Below are positions 45,316-55,260 of a stretch of 64,000 bases of DNA, piece after piece (within the stretch, counting starts at the first letter, position 1; each line of letters begins with the position of its first letter). The position numbers and the translations under genes are program-made. The notes below the pieces were generated by a model that saw only the letters and a list, made by a program, of their open reading frames with translations, did no database searches and had not been told where the DNA came from. Source of the stretch: Aquilaria yunnanensis (lineage: Eukaryota > Streptophyta > Magnoliopsida > Malvales > Thymelaeaceae); contig CM077598.1 in assembly GCA_039654915.1 (NCBI GenBank), positions 78,582,041 through 78,646,040 of the forward strand, written 5' to 3'.

Positions 45316-46805
45316 GTGGTAGGTGTTCGGAAACCTAGTAGGGCTTCGACCTTTTCGGGGTTGGCGTCTATCCCCTTTTCCAATACCATAAACTCGAGGA
45401 ATTTCCCTGCATTTGCTTCGAACACGCACTTCTCGGGGTTAAGGCAAATGCCAAACTCCCGAAGTCATTGAAAGGTCTCATTTAAGTCGTCGATATGATT
45501 ACTAGGCATTTTGCTCTTAACTATCATATCGTCGATGTATGCTTCCATGTTCCTCCCAATCTAAAAGTTGAACACTTTATTCATCAACCTCTGATAGGTG
45601 GCCCCTGCATTTTTAAGTCCGAAGGGCATTCTGACGTAGCAGTAGGTACCCACCTCGGTGACGAAGGCGGTTTTCTCTTCATCTTTAGGGTTCATCCGAA
45701 TTTGGTGATACCCACTGAAGGCATCGAGGAAACTGAGAAGACCGTATTCGGTGGTCGAGTCCACCAATTGGTCTATGGCTGGCAAAGGGTAGGAGTCTTT
45801 TGGACAAGCATCGTTCAGGTTCCGAAAATCGATGCACATTCGGAGCTTTTCACTCCCTTCCTTTATGGCGATGACCACGTTGCTAAGCCATTCGGGGTAT
45901 CTAACTTCTCTTATTACCCCTGCCTCCATCGGATGCCTAACCTCAGACTTAACAAAGGAATTCTTATGAGATGATAGGTTCCGTTTTTTCTGCCGAATCG
46001 GTTTGGCGTCTGGGCGGACTTTGAGGCTATGGTGGATTATGCTGGGGTTGACCCCAGGCATGTCTTTCGGAGAGTAGGTGAATAGATCTTTGTTCATTAA
46101 TAAGAAAGATACAAGCCTATCTTTGTCACCCTTGGCCATTTTTTTCCCTACTCGGGTGTTCCGGCCGGGGACCAACTCTACATCTTCTGTCTCGACTCTT
46201 TCCAGCTCTTCTGCTTCCTCTCTTGTGGTCGCTTCGCCTGTCGTGATAGCTTTTTCTGTAGCCGAAGTCTGTATTTGGACCTTGGCCGGTCTTTGTCTAG
46301 CCCTTGTGAAGACCTTCTTGACTTTGGCTTGGTCGATGAAGATCTCTGCATCTCCTTCTTTGGTTGCGAAGGTGACCATCAAGTACTTCACATCTGGGCA
46401 GATGTGGAGATTTCCTTGAGTTTGCCTCCTGAGGATGGCATTGTATGATGAGGGTATGTCGATGATGATGAATCTCGTCATTACAGAGGCAAATAGTTCT
46501 TCCCAGTTCTGAGGCGAGGTCCCCTTCAACATCAGAGGTAAATCGATGCATCCGAGAACTGGGAGCTCGGATGGCCCAACCCCAAAGGTGGGGGAAGTGA
46601 CTGTGTTGAGGTTGCCCCTTGAGATGCCTAGTTTAGGCAGCAGATGCGAAAAGAGAACGTTGGTGTTGGAGCCGTCATCCAGGAGTACTCTTTTGACGTC
46701 CCAACTCCATATCCTTGCGGTGATGAGGAGTGGGTCATCATGGGGGAACTTTACCGTGGACCCGTCCCTGCGAACAAGCTCATTCAAAGAGTTCCCGTAC
46801 TCCAT
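45316..46805 (-). pseudogene. Protease and reverse transcriptase of element K, cut by J
   Basis: The main frame (46805-45561) holds LLDDGSNTNVLFSHLL, ILRRQTQGNLH and the RT from the linker to NKVF. A TAG then separates the part with the catalytic YIDD (about 45530). RT ends at 45316, where J's 3' LTR begins. Confidence 0.86.
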
Positions 46806-46898
46806 TATAGAGATCTCCCTTACCTTTCTTTTCCTTTCGGTCGAGGGTATCCCTGTGGTGATGGTTTGGATGACCCCCGCCGAGGGTGGTGGATTTTT

Positions 46899-48463
46899 TC
46901 AAGGACTTCGGTCCCGACGTCTGTCGGAATCATAGTCCTCGTCATCTCCTTTTCCCTGTTCCTCATTTCTTCCCTTTGGAGAAGGCATCCGGAGGTACAA
47001 GCGAAGCTGGCCTTGCTTGATTATGGACTCAATGTACTTCATTAACTGGAAGCAGTCTTCAGTGTCGTGGCCATGGTCTCGGTGGTATTGGCAGAATTTC
47101 TTCATATTTTTCTTATATTTCGAGGTCATGGCCTTTGGCCTTGGGACAGTAGTCCCTTCCCTTTCCAAGGCGATAAGAATGATGGCTCTGGTGGTGTTCA
47201 AAGGAGTGAACGTCATCGGCTTTTTCCCCCTTTGCTTTCGGGGCCTTCCTCCAACCTCATTCTGGTGTCGAGGCTGGTGACTTGGTCCTTCAGACCAAGG
47301 GTGTTCCAGCTTTGGTCCCCCCATCTTGAGTTCTTCGGCCGTCATGTGTTGTTCGGCCCTCTGGTAGAACTCTCCCAAAGTGTCTGGAGGGTCCTTAGAG
47401 AACTCGTAGAAGAGCTGGGAATCCCTCCGAAGTCGCCTTGTCATTGCGAGGATATGGATCTCGGGCCGAAAGTCTGGCACATTTAGTGCTTCTCTATTGA
47501 ACCTTTTGATGTATCGCGGATGGTCTCTCCACTTCGCTGTGCTATGTCCAACATTTGTACTGGCATCTTGGCGATTGGCCTGCTGCCAATGAACTGCTGA
47601 GTGAAGACGGTAGACAGTTCCTGGAAACTCAGCAGGGTTCCATGAGCCAGGGAGTTGTACTAAGCTATTGCCGGACCGAAGAGGGTCACCTTAAAGCACT
47701 TGCAAATGGTGGCGTCATCGGCGCCATGGAGCACCATGCTTCATTTGTACTTTGTGAGGTGCGCCTGAGGGTCGCTACGCCCATCGTAGGTTTCTAATCG
47801 TGGCACCCTGAAGTCACTGGGCATGGGTGCCTTTACTATTTCCCGCACGAAGGGTGACTCTTCCCTGCTATAGTTGTCAGGAGATCTGTCTCTCAACCTT
47901 TTCCAGTCTTCCAAGGATCTTTTCCAAAATGGCAGTCGTGTCGGCTTCCCCCTGCTGCCTAGTGGTCGCCGGTAGTGGCGAACTTCTTCTCCTTGCAGAA
48001 GAGTAACTTCAGTGATGAGGAGACTGGGACCTTCGGCTCGGGGATGGACTCCGCCGGCGGGGCATCGTTGCCTCCTTTAGGGCCCTTTCCCCAGTGGGTC
48101 ACGTCCTGGGGGGCACGTCTTCCATAGAAGATGTATCAAGAGAGTCTTCACTCCTTGAACTTTGGTAGGTGGACCCCGAGCTTCTCTCCTGAAGAGGAGG
48201 CCCTTCGGACCAGTGGGGGGTGAGGCAATCTCCCGTCAAGCTGCTGAGTTACTTCGGCGACGATGGAGTGCTGGAAATCTCGCAAGAAGCCCATCGTTAC
48301 TGTTAAAGGGCGGTCGTCCTCCGGTATGGAAGTTCCTGCCGTGGGCTGCTAGGTCCTCGATTGAGCCTCGGGCACAAAGGTGGACTTCGGGAGTCCCTTG
48401 TCTTTTGAGCGCCGAGTTTCTACGACGGTGACCTGGGAAAGGTTTCCCACAGATGTCGCCAAA
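46899..48463 (-). pseudogene. Gag of element K, broken
   Basis: The open piece 47480-46899 carries the gag core end (DFRPEIHILAMTRRLRRDSQ) and the zinc-knuckle variant FCQYHRDHGHDTEDCF. Upstream (47481-48463) the N-terminal half is present in several frames with stops. The gag ATG in the LTR is mutated. Confidence 0.8.
48446..48461 (-). other. Primer-binding site of element K, mutated
   Basis: On the minus strand TGGCGACATCTGTGGG corresponds to TGGCGCCGTCTGTGGG of the sister elements, with changes at C6 and G8. Confidence 0.6.
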
Positions 48464-49260
48464 TGATGCCCTGCAGCATCTTCATTGTGTGAGTGAGATC
48501 GGGAGGGACTTCCAGTGAGGGAGAACGTCTGAAGTGGAGATTTCCCAGGAGAATCTGCCTGAAAAACTTAGAAAACAGGAGTTGGGAGGTACCCAAAGCC
48601 TTTTTCCGGGGAGGAGCCTTCGACGCCCAAGTCAGTGTTTTGGAGGTGGAGAGAGAGTAATAAATGGAGAAGTTTTCTCTTTTGGGCCCCAAAATCCCCC
48701 CTTTTTGCTGGGGTGCTTACCGAGTATTTATAGAGGGGTGAACAGTAGAAGTTCGTTTGAGTGGCCAGCCCAGATTATGACACGTGTTCGGCCAGATGCT
48801 ATCCGTACCTTCGGGGAGAAGGGGAACATTTAGCCGGCCGTAGGCCGCCTGGCCAGGAGCCTAGGCCGCGTGTCTGAGGGCGGCATGTCGGGGATGTGTC
48901 AGAGGCTCCTTAATTGCTTCTGCCGTACTCCCGAGGTTTCTTTGGTAGAAGAGAGCTCTTCGGAGCAAGAGAACTATCTCTCGAGATCACTTTAGTAATC
49001 CAGGAATATCCTCGCCAAGGGTGGTCCCGTTCGAGGATGTCCTTCTTGACCAAAGATGGTTTGGTTGTCTTCCCGAGGGTGATGATGGAGTGTTTTCCCG
49101 AGGTTGGTACTGTCATCTCCAGGGATGATGAAGTATTACCGAGGTCGGATGTAAGAGGGGGGCTGGACAACCTCCTTTATGAAGTCGGTGCTTTCCTTTC
49201 TGAGGTTGGTGCCTTACCCGAGCCTGCGGGTTCAAAGGGTGATAGGCATTTCGGCTATCA
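48464..49260 (-). repeat. 5' LTR of element K (797 bp)
   Basis: On the minus strand it runs from TGATAGCCGAAATGCCTATC (49260) to GCAGGGCATCA (48464). It has a G-box (48781-48786) and pairs with the truncated LTR at 29154-29884, about 92% identical by eye. TSD AGTAG follows at 49261. Confidence 0.93.
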
Positions 49261-50001
49261 AGTAGAAATTTTATTTTTGTTTCTTGTTTGGACAAGAAAG
49301 GTTTTTCATTTATAATAAAGGACAAATGTTGTTCTATTTATTTGAATGAAATCTTTTATGGTAGTGCTCAACTTAGCAATGGGTTGTATGTTCTAGACCT
49401 CGAAGATCCAATCTATAATGTGAATACCAAGAAGGTTAGATTAAATGATTCAAACCCGACCTATCTCTGTTACTGTCGCTTGGGCCATATAAATGAGACC
49501 CGCATATCCAAGCTCCATAAGGATGGACTCTTGGACTCATTTGATTTTGAATCATATGAGCCATGTGAGTCATGTTTGTTGGGCAAGATGACCAAAGCCC
49601 AATTCACAGGGCAAAGTGAAAGGGCTAATGACTTACTAGGACTCATACATAGTGATGTATGCGGCCCTATGTCTACACAAGCTAGAGGAGGTTTCCAATA
49701 CTTCAATACTTTCATTGATGACTTCAGCAGATATGGCTATGTGTATCTTATGAGACACAAGTTAGAATCCTTTGAAAAGTTCAAAGAATTCAAGAATGAA
49801 GTAGAGAATCAACTCGGGAAGAGTATCAAAGTGCTTCGATCAGATCGAGGTGGAGAGTACTTGGATCGAGAATTCCTTGACTATCTGAAGGAGTGTGGTA
49901 TAGTATCACAACTCACTCCACTAGGTACACCTCAATGGAATGGTGTATCTGAAAGGAGAAATCGAACTTTGTTAGACATGGTTCGCTCTATGATGAGTTA
50001 A
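49261..50001 (+). pseudogene. Protease end and integrase of Copia element G
   Basis: After K the Copia frame resumes. The pre-integrase zinc region reads CYCRLGHINE...CESCLLGK; the usual WH before CRLGH is CY, so one zinc-binding His is lost. The core has LIHSDVCGPM (first D), LRSDRGGEY (second D) and NGVSERRNRT (E). It ends with TAA after SMMS. Confidence 0.88.
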
Positions 50002-50388
50002 GCTGACCTTCCAAACTCCTTTTGGGGACATGCTTTAGAGACAGCCGCTTTTACACTAAACCAAGTTCCATCTAAATCGGTTCAAAAGACACCACATGAG
50101 ATATAGAGTGGGAGGCATCCCAATTTGTCTTTTATGAAGATTTGGAGCTGTGACGCTTATGTGAAACGTTAATCCTCTGACAAACTAGGGCCCAAATCTC
50201 AAAAATGTCTTTTTGTTGGGTATCCTAAAGAAACAAAGGGTTACTATTTCTACAATCCTTCTGAGCAAAAACTGTTTGTTGCTCGAATTTGTGTCTTTTT
50301 AGAGAAAGAGTTTATCTCTAAAAAAACTGGTGGGAGGAAAGTAGAACTTGAAGAAATTCAAGAACAACAAGGAGACATTGAACCTGAA
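50002..50388 (+). pseudogene. Integrase C terminus of Copia element G, with stops
   Basis: The sequence continues the Copia polyprotein (LETAAFTLNQVPSKSVQKTP, then FLVGYPKETKGYYFYNP) but contains TAG and TAA codons near 50104 and 50172. It links integrase to RT. Confidence 0.75.
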
Positions 50389-51225
50389 ATGGAACCTGAA
50401 CAGACACCACAAGATGTTGTGGTTCAAGAGTCTGTTCTTGTAGCACAGAGCCCACGTAGGTCTGGTAGGATTCGGCGTGAGCCTGAGAGATATGGATTTC
50501 TCATGACTCACACTAATGATGTGATGCTCATCGATCAGGATGAGCCCACAACCTACCAACAAGCTATGTCAGGGCCTGACTCTGAGAAGTGGCTAGTGGC
50601 CATGAAATCCAAGATGGAATCCATGTATGAAAAGCAAGTGTGGACTTTGGTTGACCCACCTGAAGGGGTAAAACCCATAGGGTACAGATGGGTTTTCAAG
50701 AAGAAAACTGACATGGATGGTAATGTGATTACCTTTAAGGGACGATTGGTTGCAAAAGGTTTCAAGCAAATTCATGGTATTGACTAGGATGAAACTTTTT
50801 CACCAGTTGCTATGCTAAAATCCATCCAAATTTTGTTCGCTATTGCTGCACACTATGATTATGAGATATGGAAAATGGATGTCAAAATTGCATTCCTAAA
50901 TGGAAAGCTACTTGAGGATGTGTACATGACACAACCTGAGGGTTTTGTCACTCCTGAGAATGCCAATAAAGTGTGCAAGTTGCAAAGGTCCATTTATGGA
51001 CTGAAGCAAGCTTCTCGAAGTTGGAATCTTCCTTTTGATGAAGCAATCAAAAAGTTTGGTTTTATCAAAAATGAAGATGAACCTTGTGTCTACAAGAAGG
51101 TTAGTGGGAGCACTATTGTCTTCTTGGTGTTGTATGTAGATGACATACTTCTCATCGGGAATGACATTCCTGAGCTACAGTCTGTGAAGACTTGGCTGGG
51201 GAAATGTTTCTCCATGAAGGACTAG
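50389..51225 (+). pseudogene. Reverse transcriptase of Copia element G
   Basis: Two open pieces (50389-50787 and 50812-51225), divided by a TAG, form a Copia RT: WVFKKKTDMDG, MDVKIAFLNGKL, QPEGFV, IYGLKQASRSWN and the catalytic YVDDILLIG. It ends with TAG after SMKD. Confidence 0.9.
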
Positions 51226-52137
51226 GGTGAAGCAGCCTATGTGTTAGGCATCAGGATCTATAGAGATAGATCTAGAAAGCTTCTTGGCCTAAGTCAAAGT
51301 ACATACATTGACAAGGTGCTAAAGAGGTTTAGCATGCAAGATTCCAAGAAAGGATTCTTGCCCATGTCACATGGTATAACTCTTTCTAGATCTCAGTGTC
51401 CGAGTACACCCAAGGAGAGAGAGTGCATGAGTAAGATTCCATATGCTTCAGCAATTGGATCTATCATGTATGCCATGATATGTACTCGTCCCGAGGTCTC
51501 ATATGCCTTAAGCATGACGAGTAGGTACTAATCAAACCCCTTTGAGAGTCACTGGACAGTTGTTAAGAACATCCTTAAGTACTTACGAAGGACTAAGGAT
51601 GCATTCTTGGACTTTGGAGGTGAAGATGAGCTCGTTGTAAGGGGTTACACCGATGCAAGCTTCCAATCCGATAAGGATGATTTTAGATCACAATCTGGTT
51701 ATGTGTTTTGCATAGGTGGTGGTGCTGTGAGCTGGAAGAGTTCAAAGTAAGAGACAGTAGTTGACTCTACAACAGAATCTGAGTATATTGCCACCTCTAA
51801 TGTTGCGAAGGAGGCAGTTTGGATCAAGAAGTTTATCACTGAACTTGGAGTGGTTCCAAGCATTGTCGACCCGATAGAGCTCTATTGTGACAACAATGGA
51901 GCAATCGCACAGGCTATGGAACCTTAATCTCACCAGCGATCCAAACACATACTCCGACGCTATCATCTCATCAGGGAGATCAACGAGAGGGGTGATGTAA
52001 GGATATGCAGGATTTCTACAAACAGCAACATTGCTGATCCACTGACAAAGCCCATTACGCAGCAGAAGCATGATAGCCATTCTAGGTCCATCGGTATTAG
52101 ATACATGGATGATTGGCTTTTAGTGCAAGTGGGAGAT
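51226..52137 (+). pseudogene. RT end and RNase H of Copia element G
   Basis: The RT thumb (YVLGIRIYRDRSRKLLGLSQ) and RNase H (GYTDASFQSD, SGYVFCIGGG, DSTTESEYIA, CDNNGAI, SKHILRRYHLI) are clear. Stops lie near 51530, 51749 and 51925; two of these are CAA-to-TAA-type changes. The purine tract GTGGGAGA comes just before the 3' LTR. Confidence 0.88.
52129..52137 (+). other. Polypurine tract of Copia element G
   Basis: AGTGGGAGAT-type purines directly precede the 3' LTR start TGTTAGTG. Confidence 0.65.
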
Positions 52138-53544
52138 TGTTAGTGTTGTGCCCAAAAGGCCAATCATGAGATGATTGTATTTTTTCACATTAAGTCATGA
52201 TATTTTATTAAGGCATTAATCCAGCAATTATGTTTGTTGTTTTGTTTCTACGTAACTTAACAAACATAATTATAACCCTAGAATAATGATATTCTCAAAC
52301 GTCCCTAGTCTAGTATTATTGTGGAGCGGGTTGCAATAATACATAACAACTAGCATATGTGGAGACTAATATGAGATATGTATTCTGCATATGGGTACAA
52401 GTTGGAGAACTTGTGTACTGGACCGACCCACCATGAGAACACTACATTGATTGTTATATAAGTGTCATAAGTGATTCTCATAGTGATCATGGTATATGTA
52501 GTCCTTCGACCTAAGATCATCAGGTTCCTTACATGTGAGTCACATACTTTGATACTTTCCTTTGTTGCTCGTAACTGAGTGAACTTGAAGGAAGTCATTG
52601 GGTATGTCACATATCATGTGGAGGGATTTGTATGATCAAGAAGGGATTTGTCCCTCCTATGCAACGGGAATGATATCTTCGAGCCCCTTAATAGAGTAAG
52701 ACTTAGAAAAATGCATGGCCATGCTCGGATGAGTTGATATACGATATCAATGTCATTAGTTTAAGTTGGTCTACTCGGTAATCACGAAACCAAAGATTGG
52801 GCTATACGAGAGTGACACATTCCATGTCTCGTGCTTAGTCTTGATATCTTGGACAAAGGGACAGTGGCATATATCGGTGATGATCATAAAGGTTTAGTCG
52901 AATCATTGACAATCTTCTCACTTGGGTAGCAATGATGTGTTGCTAGACACCGTTCATTGCTTATGATCATAAATGTGATTTATGATCATTGTCAATGTGG
53001 TAAGAGCCTATTGGGTCGCACACATTGAGCTATTTGGATCATTAGAGTGCATGGGCTAATAATTTGGGTTTTGGTTTCACAATAATTTCGTATTAATAAT
53101 GGGCCCAATAGTTGAGCCATTATTAAGCCCGAAATTAAAGCCTAATTGGATTAGGGCTTTGAAACCCATTAGGCCTGGAAGTTGAGTCTCACTATAAATA
53201 CAACTTCTAGTGAGAAATTCACAGGTCTCCTTGCCCTAGCCTCCCAAAAGGACAGCCGCACTCTTCTCTTGCAATTCCTTAGAGGACGTAAGCGAGCGCA
53301 AGAGAAACGCATCTGCTGGGACGCGGTGGAAGTGTAGTGATCCCGAGAGGCTCATGTGGATACCATAGAGAGCCTGAACACGTCAACTGTTCAAGTTTTG
53401 TGATTCGATTCTACAGTTGAGTGAGAGATCTCAACCGAAAATTAGGTATGAAATTTTTCGAACACCCGGTTTACCCCGTTTCACTTGGATCCTGGAGGGT
53501 TTCGATTAAATTTTGCTGCGCTGTTTGGCTCCCGAAACCCAACA
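52138..53544 (+). repeat. 3' LTR of Copia element G (1407 bp)
   Basis: It starts TGTTAGTGTTGTGCCC and ends CCGAAACCCAACA. The TATA box is 53193-53200. The same family occurs as G's 5' LTR, I and M. TSD TCTTT follows at 53545. Confidence 0.96.
53193..53200 (+). promoter_or_regulatory. TATA box in Copia 3' LTR
   Basis: TATAAATA in the context CTCACTATAAATACAAC is conserved in all four Copia LTRs of the window. Confidence 0.6.
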
Positions 53545-54393
53545 TCTTTACACTCTGGAAAGAAAGAACCAAGTGCAGATATGGCCTCAGCCTTTGGGCC
53601 CTTTAAATAAAAAGGATTTGAAGAAGTATTTTTGGTACCATAAAGATAAGGGCCATGATACGGAAGACTGCTGGCAGTTGAAGAGGCTCCTTGAAGAGAT
53701 TATCTAGGCTAGAAAGCTGAAGGAATAGCTTGTTAGCCATCATCCTTCACCTGAAAGTAAGAAAAGTGACCCCGGCGAGGAGATGACAAAGGTGATTGTG
53801 ATTGGGGACAGCGGTAGGAAAAGCCCTGATCACCCTTAAGGGACCATAGGAACCCGAGACCCAAGGCAAGTCATGCACATGATTACCAAAAATGAATCTT
53901 TTGCTACTTGAAAGGAGGAGAAACATGAAATTGCCCAATTGGATGGAGCTGTTGCTAGCAACGTCTTTATGAGGCTTGATTGATCATGTGTTCTTGTCCC
54001 TCATATGGACCCAATTGTCATTATAGAAAGATTAAAAATTGGGATGATGAGAAGGTGTACTTGGATACAAGAACCAACTGCAACGACCTTTTTGCTGATT
54101 TTTTAGGGAAGATCAGAGTTAGGAGATCTTTATTGACTCCCATTTTGGGGCCTAAGTTTAGAGTTAGGAAAGACGAAGTGCCGGTGGTTAGGATGATTAA
54201 ACTACCTCTTATGCCGATAGGTGGCAACAAAAATGGAAAATCTATCTGCGACTCTCACACGGTGCAATTCCATTTTAGATTAGACATTAAATGGCTAATT
54301 TTTGTTTTTGTGACTTTTATTGGGGATGCCATTGTTTATATAGACCAGGCATCAATGCAGCAAAGTTACATGGCCAACTTAAGAGGGCCAAGG
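53545..54393 (+). pseudogene. Element F, segment 2: zinc knuckle and protease remnants
   Basis: Continuing from 10031, the sequence encodes a zinc-knuckle remnant FWYHKDKGHDTEDCW (about 53625-53672), where the first Cys is Phe. From about 54047 it has a protease-like LDTRTNCNDLFADFL, where the active DTG reads DTR. Several stops are present. It is cut at 54393 by element C, whose TSD should be CAAGG (54389-54393). Confidence 0.7.
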
Positions 54394-55260
54394 TGATAGC
54401 CAAACGCTGTCGCCTCAATCTGGCCGAATACCCTGCCACAACAACGGCCAGAAGAACTGGTGCTTCCCGGGAATAGGTGGAATCATGCACCTCGGGAGAT
54501 AGCCTGAGAGCTCCGAGCCTCGGCACGCCAGTAAAACTTGAGGACTCCATTCGCCCCCCAAGGTTGTGAACAACGCGCCTTCGGAAAAGTGGCACCAGAC
54601 ATTGCTGTCCGAATATGATATCCCCGAAGGCGGAACCCCCTGGAACTGGGAACCCCCGAACTGAGGGTAGGCTTCCCGAAGAGGCTCTGTCCGAACTAGA
54701 GGACGACCTCGCCCAGGGACCTCGGGAGTACGGCAGGCGCATTTAAGGAAGCATTTAAGGAAGCCTCTGACACGTCCCACCACAGACGTAAAAAGTCGCC
54801 CTGACGCGCAGACGCCATCAGAATCATATCATGGCCCGTCTCAGCACAAGGCTCGAGGCCATCTAGTTACCAACTATCTGTCCCCTACGCCCAGACGTTC
54901 AGGAGCATCCGACCGCACACATGTCATGATCTGAACGGGCTAGGTATTCCTATATATACAGGAAATAAATACTTGACAGGAGGTTGGCAGGCCGGAGATA
55001 CAGCTCCCATACTCTGAGAAGATACCAGGCGAGACTTTTCTGCCTTTCTCTTTGAGCTAGTGACTTTCTCCTTCTTCCGGCCACCACTGACTTGGGCGTC
55101 GGAGGCTCCCCCCCCGGAAAAACACTCTGGGGGCCTCCTAACCCTGTTTACCAGTTTTTCAGGTACTCTCCTTGAGGCGATCCACCTTCCAGGCGTTCTT
55201 CCTCCTAGAAGTCTCCTCAACAGTCATCATGACTCACAACGATGAGGCCCTGGGCCATCA
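54394..55260 (+). repeat. 5' LTR of element C (867 bp)
   Basis: It runs from TGATAGCCAAACGCTGTC to TGGGCCATCA. The TATA box is 54951-54958. The G-box of sister LTRs reads ACATGTC here. It shares with B a 13-bp duplication, AAGCATTTAAGGA twice (about 54739-54765). The ATG at 55229 opens into gag. Confidence 0.94.
54951..54958 (+). promoter_or_regulatory. TATA box in 5' LTR of C
   Basis: TATATATA lies at the conserved position, about 310 bases before the LTR end. Confidence 0.6.

Larger units (their letters stand above)
29154..49260 (-). mobile_element. Element K: minus-strand Tat-type Gypsy element, partly deleted and split by J
   Basis: K is flanked by TSD AGTAG (29149-29153 and 49261-49265) in the Copia protease region. 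Its 5' LTR is 49260-48464, then come PBS, gag, protease and RT down to 45316. Its 3' LTR survives at 29154-29884 but lacks about 95 bp. RNase H, integrase and 3' region are absent: they were lost in a deletion that joins K's 3' LTR directly to 3' internal sequence of a J-type element. Confidence 0.88.
10032..53544 (+). mobile_element. Element G: complete Ty1/Copia retrotransposon, expanded by nested insertions
   Basis: The element starts TGTTAGTGTTG at 10032, ends CCCAACA at 53544 and is flanked by TSD TCTTT (10027-10031 and 53545-53549). The domain order gag-protease-integrase-RT-RNase H is that of Ty1/Copia. The 5' LTR is 10032-10190 plus 25273-26530 and the 3' LTR is 52138-53544. Insertion H splits the 5' LTR and insertion K splits the protease region. 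Without insertions it would be about 8.3 kb. Its coding region holds several stops and at least one frameshift, so it is inactive. Confidence 0.95.

Noticed and set aside
53421..53606. Frame crossing the end of the Copia 3' LTR
   Set aside because: It spans the LTR border and TSD of G and is a chance fusion of LTR and element F sequence.
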